Below, one piece after another: positions 51,699 to 59,426 of a DNA stretch of 64,000 nt. The stretch's first letter is position 1. Every line of letters begins with the position of its first letter. This DNA is from an uncultured Collinsella sp. (GTDB lineage: Bacteria > Actinomycetota > Coriobacteriia > Coriobacteriales > Coriobacteriaceae), in contig UQMD01000005.1 in the NCBI GenBank assembly GCA_900542155.1, positions 26,830-90,829 on the forward strand, read 5' to 3'. A model generated the notes under the pieces. That model was given only the letters and a program-made list of their open reading frames with translations, had not been told where the DNA came from and searched no databases. Both the position numbers and the translations under genes were made by a program.

Positions 51699-52297
51699 TA
51701 ACGCTCAGTCCTTTCGCGAATCTTGCGGGCACGCTCCCCACGTTGTTTAGCCTTGCGCTTGGCGCGGGCCTCGTCACGGGCGTTAAGCTCGGCGGTCGCA
51801 TCGACCTCACGGGCCGCGGGGCTCAAGAACATGTAACCGAAGAGGGCGAGCACGACGCCCACGGTAATGCCGATATCGGCCACATTGAAGACGGGGAAGT
51901 CGATGAAGGTGGTGGCAATAAAATCGGTCACGAAACCAAAGGCCAAACGATCGATAGCATTGCCGATAGCACCGCCCGCAACCATCGCCATGCCCACAAC
52001 CTCAAGATGGGCGAGCTGAGGTGCACGAACGAGGTACACGGCAATAGCGATAATGACCGCCAACGCCAGCACGGCAAACGCAATGCCATGCCCCTCGCCC
52101 ATGCTAAAGGCAGCACCGATATTGCGGACTAACATAAAGTCGATAACACCGGGGATGACGGTCACAAGCAAGGCGTCGCCCACGGCACGAACCGCAAGCT
52201 TAGTCAGCTGGTCAACAAGCAGCACAACCAGCGCCACCCCACCAGCAACACTCAACCGCCAACGCAAAGGCGGCGTCATATCCCCAGTACGACTCAA
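51698..52297 (-). CDS. lspA: Lipoprotein signal peptidase (signal peptidase II)
   Basis: A 199-residue membrane aspartyl protease that removes lipoprotein signal peptides. Four helices are visible; the catalytic Asp residues are in GNAIDRLAFGFVTDFI and FNVADI, and VRNIGAAFSM is the third family motif. The charged C-terminal tail (RAKRKAKQRGERARK) is an extension beyond the usual LspA core. A TTG start at 52297 has AGGGG six bases before it; an ATG at 52279 is the alternative. Coupled to rluD by a one-base overlap. Confidence 0.92.
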   Translation of the reverse strand: MSRTGDMTPPLRWRLSVAGGVALVVLLVDQLTKLAVRAVGDALLVTVIPGVIDFMLVRNIGAAFSMGEGHGIAFAVLALAVIIAIAVYLVRAPQLAHLEVVGMAMVAGGAIGNAIDRLAFGFVTDFIATTFIDFPVFNVADIGITVGVVLALFGYMFLSPAAREVDATAELNARDEARAKRKAKQRGERARKIRERTER

Positions 52298-52453
52298 ATC
52301 AATCCCCTACCCTCAAAACAATCGAATTCCGTTTAACGCAGTAGATAATCATACCTTGACGCAAGCAAGAAGCGACAAATCTCCCAAGAACGGAAACACC
52401 GCAGGTAGAGCATAAATGAGCGAGCGGGTCGCATTTGAGACAAGGTGACGTGA

Positions 52454-52487
52454 AATGAAAGGGCGCTGACCTTTCGGTCGCGCCCTT
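52454..52487 (-). terminator. Intrinsic terminator of ileS
   Basis: Minus strand: AAGGGCGC, 13-nt loop with a GACC/GGTC pairing, GCGCCCTT (52487-52459), then TCATTTC. A further CCGCCGTT/AACGGCGG hairpin lies nearer the stop (52538-52561) without a T-tract. The remaining bases up to 52298 carry nothing recognisable. Confidence 0.65.
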
Positions 52488-52562
52488 GAAATTGAACGTC
52501 AGATTGTCCAAATGCGGCCCGCGCAGCGTCGGCAGGTCCGCCGTTCGGTAGAACGGCGGAAC

Positions 52563-55364
52563 CTACAGGGCATTCGCACACCTCTTGCAAATGTGAGCGT
52601 GGCCGTTGTACTCGCCGACGGTGGTGCGGTAGTTCCAGCAACGGTCGCAGCACTCGCCCTCGGCAGCATCGATGGCAACAGAAAGCTCCTCGCCCTGGGT
52701 AAGCTCAACATCGGAGACGATGTAAAACTCGGCCAGGTCGACGGCATTGTCGCCGGTCAGCAGCGCATACATTTCGGCGGGAACGACCGCCTTGACGCGG
52801 ACCTGCTGGCTCTTGGTGAAGGTGCCAGCGGAGCGGGCATCCTCAAGGGCCTTGGTCACGGCGCTACGGAGCTCGAGTGAAGCCTCGAGCACGCCCTCGA
52901 ACTCATTGGCCTCGTCGACCGTAATGGGCGACTTATACCAATCGAGCAGCGCAGCGTACTTCTGGTGATCGACGCAGCCGGCAGGCGCATAGGCCATGGC
53001 CTCGTCGACCGTGTAGGACAGGATCGGCTGCAGGTCGCGCATGAGCATCGAGAAGAGCTCGGCAAGCACGGTCTGGGCGCTGCGACGCTCGAGCGAGCCG
53101 GGCTTATCGCAGTACAGACGGTCCTTCAGGGCGTCGAGGTACACGTTAGAGAGCTCGGTAACCACGAAGTCGTAAAGCGCACGGTAGGCGCGCGGGAACT
53201 CGTAGCTGGCGTAGGCGTCGTCGACCTCGGCCTGGACCTGGGTCAGACGGGCAACCATGAGCTTGTCGAGCGGCAGCAGGTCGGCAAAGGCGACGCCGTC
53301 GGTCTCGGGCTCAAACTGACCCTCGAGCTCGGAGAGCAGGAAGCGCAGCGTGTTGCGGAAACGACGGTAGGCATCGGACGTACGAGCAAGGATCTCGTGG
53401 TCGATGGACACGTCGGAGCTGGTATCGACGGAGGCAACCCACAGGCGGATGATGTCGGCGCCCATCTCGTCGCAGACCTTGTTGGGGTCGATGACGTTGC
53501 CGAGCGACTTCGACATCTTACGGCCCTGGCCGTCGAGCGTGAAGCCCTGCGAGACGACCGCCTTGTACGGAGCATGGCCGTTGGCGCCCACCGAGGTGAG
53601 CAGCGAGCTCTGGAACCAACCACGGTGCTGGTCGGAGCCCTCGAGGTAGACGTCCGCCGGGTACTCCAGCTCGGGACGGTACTCGCAGACGGCCTTCCAG
53701 GAGACGCCGGAGTCCCACCACACGTCAAGAATGTCCTTATCGGCCTTGAGGTGATGGCCACCGCACTTGGGGCAGACGCAGGCCTCGCCCAGGTAGCTCT
53801 CGGGAGCGTCGGTGAACCAGGCGTCGGAGCCCTTCTCGTGGAAGAGCTTGATGACGGCGTCGAGCGTAGCGTCGTTCATGACCTTCTCACCGCAGTCGGC
53901 GCAGGTGTAGCTGGGGATAGGCACGCCCCAGTTGCGCTGACGGCTGATGCACCAGTCGGGACGCTGCTCGACCATGGCGCCAATGCGGTTGGCCGCGTGG
54001 GCCGGATACCATTTGACGTTCTCGCGGACCTCCTTGCCAGCCTGCTCGCGCAGACCGGTCTTGTCCATCGAGACAAACCACTGGTCGGTAGCACGGAAGA
54101 GCACCGGATGCTTGCAGCGCCAGCAGTGCGGATAGCTGTGCGTGATCTTCTTCTCGAGGACCAGGGTACCGCGCTCGCGCAGGAACTCGATGATGTGTGG
54201 GTTGGCCTCGTCGGTGTCCATACCGCTGAAGGGGCCACCGGTACCAAACTCCTCGCCGGTGTAGAACTTGCCGTCGTCATCGACCGGCATGCAAATGTCG
54301 GTGATGCCCTCCTTGAGGCAGGCGAAGTAGTCGTCGACGCCGTGGCCGGGCGAATTGTGGACGATACCGGTACCGTCATCGACACCGACGTAATCGGCCA
54401 GCAGCGCCACGCCCTCAACGCCGTCAAAGATCGGCTGCTTGTAGTGGATGTGGTGGAAGGTCTCGGCGGGCACCACGTAGGGCTTGCCGTCGACCATGAC
54501 CGGGGTGTACTCCCAGCCAAACTCATCGCAGCACTTGGGAGCCAGGTCCTCGAGCATGACCTCGGCACGGCCATCGTGCTCAACGGCGACGTAGGCGGCG
54601 CCGGGCTTGAGGGAAACTGCCTGGTCGGACGGGATGGTCCACGGCGTAGTCGTCCAGATGATAAAGTCGACCGGGCCGTCGAAGTTCTCGAGGCCGGCGG
54701 GCTTGGAGGTCATCTCAAAGCGAACGAAGATGGAAGGGCTCGTCTCGTCGGAGTACTCGATCTCGGCCTCGGCGAGCGCGGTGTGACAGTGCTTGCACCA
54801 GTGAACCGGCTTGTGGCCGCGATAGATCATGCCCTTATCGAACATGGCCTTAAAGACCTCGATGTCGGCAGCGTCATGCTGGTGATAGAGCGTCAGGTAG
54901 GGGTTGTCCCAGTCGCCGAGCACGCCCAGACGACGGAAGCCGGCCTTCTGCAGCTCGATGTTCTCGACAGCGAACTTGTTGCAGAGCTCACGGATCTTGG
55001 CCGTGGAGGTCTGGTTGAACTTCTCGGTGCCGAGCTTCTCCTCGACCTTGTGCTCAATCGGCTGACCGTGGCAGTCCCAACCGGGAACATAGGGAACCTC
55101 ATAGCCCTGCATCATCCAGTAACGGTTGATCATGTCCTTGGAGATCTTGTTCATGGCATGGCCGATGTGGATCGGGCCGTTGGCGTACGGAGGACCGTCG
55201 TGCAGCACGAACTTCTTGTGACCCTCGTTCTTCTTCAGAACCTGCTCGTAGACCTTGTTGTCCTGCCAGTCCTTGAGTCGCTTGGGCTCGGACTTGGAAA
55301 GACCGGCACGCATGGGAAATACGGTTTTAGGCAGATTCATCGTCTGCTTGTACTCGTTTGCCAC
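52563..55364 (-). CDS. ileS: Isoleucyl-tRNA synthetase
   Basis: A 933-residue class I synthetase. HIGH motif in NGPIHIGHAMN, KMSKS in GRKMSKSLGN, CP1 editing domain between (about 200-390), and a C-terminal zinc finger with CCDRCWNYR and HICKRCAN. GTG start at 55364 with AAAGGGG just upstream. The 5' leader is a T-box riboswitch with an ATC specifier, so expression should rise when tRNA-Ile is uncharged. Type with the C-terminal zinc finger is the bacterial (mupirocin-sensitive) class by family knowledge. Confidence 0.96.
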   Translation of the reverse strand: MANEYKQTMNLPKTVFPMRAGLSKSEPKRLKDWQDNKVYEQVLKKNEGHKKFVLHDGPPYANGPIHIGHAMNKISKDMINRYWMMQGYEVPYVPGWDCHGQPIEHKVEEKLGTEKFNQTSTAKIRELCNKFAVENIELQKAGFRRLGVLGDWDNPYLTLYHQHDAADIEVFKAMFDKGMIYRGHKPVHWCKHCHTALAEAEIEYSDETSPSIFVRFEMTSKPAGLENFDGPVDFIIWTTTPWTIPSDQAVSLKPGAAYVAVEHDGRAEVMLEDLAPKCCDEFGWEYTPVMVDGKPYVVPAETFHHIHYKQPIFDGVEGVALLADYVGVDDGTGIVHNSPGHGVDDYFACLKEGITDICMPVDDDGKFYTGEEFGTGGPFSGMDTDEANPHIIEFLRERGTLVLEKKITHSYPHCWRCKHPVLFRATDQWFVSMDKTGLREQAGKEVRENVKWYPAHAANRIGAMVEQRPDWCISRQRNWGVPIPSYTCADCGEKVMNDATLDAVIKLFHEKGSDAWFTDAPESYLGEACVCPKCGGHHLKADKDILDVWWDSGVSWKAVCEYRPELEYPADVYLEGSDQHRGWFQSSLLTSVGANGHAPYKAVVSQGFTLDGQGRKMSKSLGNVIDPNKVCDEMGADIIRLWVASVDTSSDVSIDHEILARTSDAYRRFRNTLRFLLSELEGQFEPETDGVAFADLLPLDKLMVARLTQVQAEVDDAYASYEFPRAYRALYDFVVTELSNVYLDALKDRLYCDKPGSLERRSAQTVLAELFSMLMRDLQPILSYTVDEAMAYAPAGCVDHQKYAALLDWYKSPITVDEANEFEGVLEASLELRSAVTKALEDARSAGTFTKSQQVRVKAVVPAEMYALLTGDNAVDLAEFYIVSDVELTQGEELSVAIDAAEGECCDRCWNYRTTVGEYNGHAHICKRCANAL

Positions 55365-55404
55365 GGTACCCCTTTCTTGTCATGGGCGCGCACACCCTCT
55401 GGGC

Positions 55405-55720
55405 ACCAAAAAAAGCGCCCGTCCCTACAAGCTGGGACGAAGCGCCACAAACGGGCTGCACGCCCGCAAAAGCTCTTCGCTTAACCACCCAGCTTAGATG
55501 CCCTCGCCCGCGTATTCGCGCACTCGCATCCGTTACTCGGCTGGCCTGTATCGACGACCATCTCGGCGATGTCTACTAAGACGAACCTGCGCGGCACGTC
55601 CGTTGGGACCGCAGCTCCGGGGTGATTTTCATCGGTCGCATGCACGGGTTCTCAGCGCTCCCCGCTCTCTGTAGCATGCGGACGGCCGACTACTCGTCCC
55701 CATCAACGCTTATGCGGAGT
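55405..55720 (-). promoter_or_regulatory. T-box riboswitch of ileS
   Basis: Read on the minus strand: Stem I begins GATGGGGACGAGTAGT with the AGTA loop (55694-55691) and has AGAGAG (55670-55665). A specifier codon ATC (Ile, 55626-55624) is followed by ACC. The T-box is TGGGTGGTTAAGCG (55491-55478), whose TGGT bulge fits an ACCA tRNA end. A terminator GCGCTTCGTCCC / GGGACGGGCGC with TTTTTTT closes it (55445-55408). The T-box sequence departs from the common AGGGTGGNACCGCG at several positions. The remaining 486-nt gap to 55850 holds nothing else clear. Confidence 0.88.
55408..55445 (-). terminator. T-box regulated terminator of the ileS leader
   Basis: Minus strand: GCGCTTCGTCCC (55445-55434), 8-nt loop, GGGACGGGCGC (55425-55415), T7. 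Expected to form when tRNA-Ile is charged. The competing antiterminator would use the T-box at 55491-55478. Confidence 0.85.
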
Positions 55721-55850
55721 ATGCTAGCACGTTCCGCGCCGGCGAAAAACCCTCAACACTGGTTTTATACGTTCGAAATTTCTCGCGGCATTGAGCCTTC
55801 TCTTGGAGCAAAATACCTGAAAGCACTTTATCTAACGAAAGAAGGCTGCT

Positions 55851-56933
55851 ATGCGCACGATTGGAATGAGCGACTATACCGTCGGCGAGGATTGCTTTGA
55901 CGAGCTGCCCAGCGCGCTGGCCGAGTACGGAGCGGCCAAGGTCGCGATTATCGGTGGTAAACGAGCACTGGCCGCGGCGCTTCCCAGTATCGAAGCGGCA
56001 CTGGAGGACACCGACGTCGAGATTCTGGAGACACGCGTCTACGGCACCAACAGCACGCGTGCCAATATCGCCAAGCTTGTTAACTCCCCCGCCTGCCGAG
56101 AGGCCGATGTGCTCATCGCATGCGGCGGCGGCAAAGCGCTCGACACCGTCAAGACGGCGGCCATCGTGCTCAAGAAGATCGTCTTTACGGTACCGACGAT
56201 CTGCTCCAACTGCTCGGCCGCGACCGCCATTGCCGTTGTCTACAACGACGACGGCTCGCTCGAGGGCTATTCGTACCCCAACCGCCCCGCACACATCTTC
56301 ATCAACCCCAAGATCATCGCCGAGGCTCCGGCGGAGTACTTCTGGGCGGGCGTGGGCGATGCCCTGTCCAAGCAGCCCGAGGTCGAGTACGCCACGAGCG
56401 CCGGCAACCTGGAGCACACCGCAGGTCTTGGCCTGGCGCTCGCACACACCTGCTCCGAGCCGCTGTTTACCTATGGCGTGCAGGGTCTTGAGGACGTTCG
56501 CCAGAACCTGTCGACCGAGGCCGTCAAGCAGATCGCGCTCGATATCGTGGTCAACACGGGCTACGTCTCCAACCTGACCAACCAAAACGATTACTACTAC
56601 AACTCGAGCGTGGCGCATGCGTTCTACAACGCCACTTGCAGCATTCCGCGCGAGGGCACCTACCTGCATGGCGAGGTCGTGAGCCTGGGCGTGCTCGTGC
56701 TGTTTGCCTACACGGGCGATACCGAGAACCTTGAGCGCTACGCAGCCTTTAACAAGCAGATGGGCCTGCCCGTGACGCTAGAGCAGGTCGGGCTTTCCGA
56801 GACCGACATCCTGGCCCTGTGCGAGTACGCGCACGCCACCAACGAGTGGAAGCAGGGAAACCCCGAGCCCTTCACCGACGAAAAGTTCGCCGCCGCCATC
56901 AAGGCTGCCAACACCTACGGCCACACGCTCTAG
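55851..56933 (+). CDS. Iron-containing alcohol dehydrogenase / glycerol dehydrogenase family
   Basis: A 360-residue metal-dependent NAD(P) oxidoreductase. The NAD-binding motif is ACGGGKALD near residue 90; metal ligands appear in GVGDALSK (Asp), SSVAHAFYN (His) and YLHGEVVSLG (His). It resembles the GldA subgroup more than long-chain alcohol dehydrogenases in length and C-terminus, but the substrate is uncertain. Start is ATG after GAAAGAAGG. Ends 8 bases before a palindromic terminator; last gene of the GC-rich backbone. Confidence 0.85.
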   Translation: MRTIGMSDYTVGEDCFDELPSALAEYGAAKVAIIGGKRALAAALPSIEAALEDTDVEILETRVYGTNSTRANIAKLVNSPACREADVLIACGGGKALDTVKTAAIVLKKIVFTVPTICSNCSAATAIAVVYNDDGSLEGYSYPNRPAHIFINPKIIAEAPAEYFWAGVGDALSKQPEVEYATSAGNLEHTAGLGLALAHTCSEPLFTYGVQGLEDVRQNLSTEAVKQIALDIVVNTGYVSNLTNQNDYYYNSSVAHAFYNATCSIPREGTYLHGEVVSLGVLVLFAYTGDTENLERYAAFNKQMGLPVTLEQVGLSETDILALCEYAHATNEWKQGNPEPFTDEKFAAAIKAANTYGHTL

Positions 56934-56942
56934 GACTGGACC

Positions 56943-56987
56943 AAAACCGCCACAAAGGGGACAGGCGCCTTTGTGGTGGTTTTTTAT
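56943..56987 (+). terminator. Palindromic terminator (CCACAAAGG family), copy 2
   Basis: AAAACCGCCACAAAGG (56943-56958) pairs with CCTTTGTGGTGGTTTT (56968-56983) with one mismatch, followed by TTTATTG. The loop includes GGGGACAGG. Same core as 49259-49298. The last backbone feature before the compositional shift. Confidence 0.85.
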
Positions 56988-57001
56988 TGCTCCAGTATTC
57001 A

Positions 57002-57055
57002 GTTCGTACTCGAACCCGATTCTTTACGAGAAAGGGTTCGGGTACGTTTTTTGTT
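57002..57055. repeat. Module A copy 1 (CGAACCCGATTCTTTACGA hairpin)
   Basis: Hairpin GTACTCGAACCC... / GGGTTCGGGTAC (57006-57045) followed by TTTTTTG, so it also resembles a terminator. The same sequence recurs at 59342-59392 and 60207-60262. First of the shared modules at the start of the accessory region. Confidence 0.8.
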
Positions 57056-57105
57056 TACAGGAAGTTCTGCGGAGGGAGTACGCAGAGCGGTAAGCGAGAA
57101 CGAGT

Positions 57106-57152
57106 AAAGGCAGGGTATCATCATGGGCGATGGTATCCTGCCTTTTGCTTTG
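57106..57152. repeat. Module B copy 1 (AAGGCAGGGTATCA hairpin)
   Basis: AAAGGCAGGGTATCA pairs with TGGTATCCTGCCTTTT; recurs at 60298-60345 and 61354-61399. Spacer between A and B shares AAGTTCTG and GTAAGCG-like stretches with the sequence before B at 61354, so a longer module is shared. Confidence 0.8.
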
Positions 57153-57187
57153 CGGGATCAAGTTCGCTTTGTGCGAACTTGGTCGTC

Positions 57188-57335
57188 CACCCTATATGGC
57201 GCATTGAGGGCTAATCGCTGCGTACGTCCGTACATGGCCGGTACGCACGTACGCAGAAAAAAGGGAAAGTTCTGACATATAGGGGTGTTCTTTCAGCTGG
57301 TAGTATGGTATACTCGGCTCAACAAATCGGAAGTT
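57188..57335 (+). promoter_or_regulatory. Module C copy 1: palindrome plus extended -10 promoter of the XRE gene
   Basis: GCGTACGT...ACGTACGC (57219-57255) is a palindromic block, followed by a shared stretch ending ATGGTATACTCGG (TATACT at 57309-57314 with a TG-extended -10; weak -35 TGTTCT 17 bp away). The same block is upstream of tag at 61430-61560. The bases from 57336 to 57442 form the 5' leader of the XRE gene. Confidence 0.7.
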
Positions 57336-57442
57336 AACGGTATGTAAAAGACCTTTGACACACGGAAAACACAGATGTCAATGCCCTTTGATTGCGAAAA
57401 TACAATCTTTTGATTAGTATGAGTATGCAAGGAGGTGAAGAG

Positions 57443-58024
57443 ATGGAACTCGGAAAGCAAATAAAAAAATATCGCCAAGAGTTACAACTGTCTCAAGAGG
57501 AGTTAGCCGATCATGTTTATGTTTCAAGGCAAACAATCTCAAATTGGGAAAATGACAAAAGCTATCCAGATGTAACCAGCTTGGTATTACTGAGTGAAAT
57601 CTTTCAAATCTCACTTGATAAACTAATCAAAGGAGATATTGATACTATGAAAGAAGTAATCAAACAAGAGGAAATCAAAAAACTCAATCACTATGGCGCA
57701 ATCTATACGGTTTTTCTCGTTATTGCTGTTATTTCGGCAGCTCCGTTATTTTACATTGGTAATAAATGGGCATTGATCCTTTGGTGTGTCATTGCTTTAG
57801 CTGCCATGTATTTTGCAGCAAAGGTTGAACGAATAAAAAAGGACAATGATGTTCAAACATATAAAGAAATCGTAGCATTTTGTGAAGGTAAAAGGCTGGA
57901 TGAAATCCAGAGCGCCAGAGAATACGGCAAACGTCCTTATCAAAAGGTTTTATGGTTTATCGGAAGTGCTGCAGTAGGAGCAATCGTTAGTTATGTATTG
58001 AGTCTTTTGCTGCAATCATTTTGA
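57443..58024 (+). CDS. XRE-family transcriptional regulator with C-terminal membrane helices
   Basis: A 193-residue protein. The N-terminal HTH_3 domain is standard (GKQIKKYRQELQLSQEELAD, VSRQTISNWENDKSYPDV). After residue about 80 come three hydrophobic segments (YTVFLVIAVISAAPLFYIG, LILWCVIALAAMYFAA, GSAAVGAIVSYVLSLLL), so it is membrane-tethered. Strong AGGAGGTG before the ATG. Gene composition is AT-rich and Firmicutes-like. Such HTH-membrane proteins often control neighbouring small membrane or transport genes; the next gene encodes a small membrane protein 48 nt downstream. Confidence 0.87.
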   Translation: MELGKQIKKYRQELQLSQEELADHVYVSRQTISNWENDKSYPDVTSLVLLSEIFQISLDKLIKGDIDTMKEVIKQEEIKKLNHYGAIYTVFLVIAVISAAPLFYIGNKWALILWCVIALAAMYFAAKVERIKKDNDVQTYKEIVAFCEGKRLDEIQSAREYGKRPYQKVLWFIGSAAVGAIVSYVLSLLLQSF

Positions 58025-58072
58025 TAACGACACTCAATAAATCTTATAATTTGGAAAGGAATGTATAGCTAT

Positions 58073-58282
58073 ATGAAAAATAAAAAAGATGATAAGCCTC
58101 ACTATTTACCGACTTTTATGAGCATAGGAATTTCTATCGGTGCGGCTATTGGTGTAGTAACCAACAATATTCCACTCTATATGCTTGTCGGTTTAGCGCT
58201 TGGTGTAGGCATAGGGTCTGCTCTCGATGGTCAAAATCGAAATAGGGAAAGTGATGAATCTCAAAAGGATAACGAAGAATAA
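58073..58282 (+). CDS. Small glycine-rich membrane protein
   Basis: About 69 residues with two hydrophobic, glycine-rich stretches (MSIGISIGAAIGVVTN and MLVGLALGVGIGSALDG), like a glycine-zipper-type membrane protein, and a hydrophilic C-terminus rich in Asp/Glu/Asn. Start is uncertain: ATG at 58073 has AAAGGA twelve bases upstream; an in-frame ATG at 58061 is too close to it. Downstream of the XRE gene with no terminator between, so likely the same transcript. No family recognised. Confidence 0.65.
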   Translation: MKNKKDDKPHYLPTFMSIGISIGAAIGVVTNNIPLYMLVGLALGVGIGSALDGQNRNRESDESQKDNEE

Positions 58283-58312
58283 TCAACCAACTAAATTCCC
58301 GTTTGTCGTAAC

Positions 58313-58350
58313 CTCAGAAGCAGGGTTTGGGGCAGGCACGCCCCAACAAG
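58313..58350. repeat. Module D copy 1 (GGGGCAGGCACGCCCCAAC)
   Basis: Hairpin-forming GGGGCAGGCACGCCCC within GCAGGGTTTGGGGCAGGC. Recurs after the HxlR gene (61198-61235). Beyond it lie further hairpins (GAGCACTTC/GAAGTGC; ATTTTCAA/TTGAAAAT), filling the gap to the GNAT promoter. Confidence 0.7.
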
Positions 58351-58481
58351 AGCACTTCAAAAACGCGGGAGCGTTGCAGAAGTGCAGTCCCGGATGGGCA
58401 AGAAATTTTCAAGAATTGAAAATTTGTGGCCACGGGACGATTCTTGCTCTCACACTTTCACTCTCTTTGCGATTTTCTTTC

Positions 58482-58510
58482 TTGAAAGTCTATCGTTCTT
58501 TCGTTATAAT
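58482..58510 (+). promoter_or_regulatory. Promoter of the GNAT acetyltransferase gene
   Basis: TTGAAA (58482-58487), 17-bp spacer, TATAAT (58505-58510): near-consensus vegetative promoter 24 nt before the start at 58534. Confidence 0.85.
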
Positions 58511-58533
58511 AAAACTGAAAGAAGGTGGGCATT

Positions 58534-59046
58534 ATGACTTTGCAATATTTTGTCACAGCATCCGATACGGGCAATAGGATTCCGATTGAGGTTGACAAGT
58601 CAACTCCCGCTGACCTTGCTGCAACCAAAGAAAGCTGGCAGACCGACTGGACAAGTGAGTTCATCGGTGACCCCGCACTGGAAAAGTACACGGCTAAAAC
58701 CGAAAACGGCGAAATCGTAGCATTGGGTGCTTACCGCGAAACAGAATCCAGCATGTTCGTTTATATTGAGTACATCGAAAGCCACCCGGAGAGCAACCCG
58801 ACGCTGACCATTCAGAAAAAATATCTGGGCATCGGGCGTATGATGATCGCGTTCGGCATCCAGCTTTCCATTGATTCCGGTAAAAACGGCGTCGTCACTT
58901 TTGAAGCTAAGACGGATGAACTTGCAAAACATTATATCCGGGATTTTGGCGCGATCCGGGTCTTTGCCAAACAGTCCGGCGGGCCAATCATGCTGATGCT
59001 TGCCGACAATGCGGCGCTTTCGCTCTTCAATACGTATCTTTCCTGA
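58534..59046 (+). CDS. GNAT-family N-acetyltransferase-like protein
   Basis: A 170-residue protein with the GNAT layout: a central beta segment (EIVALGAYRETESSMFVYIEYIESHP) followed by KKYLGIGRMMIAFGIQLSIDSG, which occupies the acetyl-CoA-binding Q/RxxGxG/A position, and a C-terminal strand-helix pair (KHYIRDFGAIRVF). Motif A fits only partly, so enzymatic acetylation is likely but not certain. Preceded by a consensus promoter and GAAGGTGG. Followed 14 nt later by a small gene; substrate unknown. Confidence 0.7.
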   Translation: MTLQYFVTASDTGNRIPIEVDKSTPADLAATKESWQTDWTSEFIGDPALEKYTAKTENGEIVALGAYRETESSMFVYIEYIESHPESNPTLTIQKKYLGIGRMMIAFGIQLSIDSGKNGVVTFEAKTDELAKHYIRDFGAIRVFAKQSGGPIMLMLADNAALSLFNTYLS

Positions 59047-59060
59047 AAGGTGGTGCTCCC

Positions 59061-59306
59061 ATGGATATTGAAGTCAAACGAATGTCCCCTACTGCTATTG
59101 AAATGCTTGACCAACTCAGCGCAGTCTGCAAACGGTTCGGCGTTGATTACTATGCAGCTTCCCAAAATCAGCGTGATCTGCTGGACAGCATTGCCCTGCA
59201 CGAATATCAACTGAAAAAAGCACACGAGCAAGGGCTGAAGCGTTCCGAAGTGCCTCCGTTTCTCGGTTTGAAGCGCTCTGACCGCAGCAACGATATGCCT
59301 GCCTAA
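59061..59306 (+). CDS. Small hypothetical protein downstream of the GNAT gene
   Basis: An 81-residue, mostly helical, charged protein with AAAGGTGG upstream and no signal or membrane segment. Its C-terminus (PPFLGLKRSDRSNDMPA) is basic and flexible. Gap to the GNAT stop is 14 nt, so the two are co-transcribed. No ribbon-helix-helix pattern was seen, so it does not look like a GNAT-toxin antitoxin. Family not recognised. Confidence 0.65.
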   Translation: MDIEVKRMSPTAIEMLDQLSAVCKRFGVDYYAASQNQRDLLDSIALHEYQLKKAHEQGLKRSEVPPFLGLKRSDRSNDMPA

Positions 59307-59329
59307 AGGTTCGACTGCTGCTGACAATG

Positions 59330-59392
59330 CTCCACCATACAGTTTGTACCCGAACCCGATTCTTTGTGAAAAAGGGTTCGGGTATTTTTATT
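59330..59392. repeat. Module A copy 2
   Basis: CTCCACCATACAGTTTGTACCCGAACCC... GGGTTCGGGTATTTTT: the same hairpin (59346-59385) with a few changes and the same upstream CCACCATACAG as copy 3. Probably terminates the GNAT unit. Confidence 0.8.
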
Positions 59393-59426
59393 TCGTGCAG
59401 CAATTTGCAGGAAGAGGAAATTTTCC

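Noticed and set aside
52965..55484. An 839-codon plus-strand frame opposite ileS
   Set aside because: No recognisable domains; ileS on the minus strand has all synthetase motifs, so this is a shadow frame.
58534..59306. GNAT toxin-antitoxin module
   Set aside because: The usual order is antitoxin first with a ribbon-helix-helix domain; here the small gene is second and shows no such pattern.
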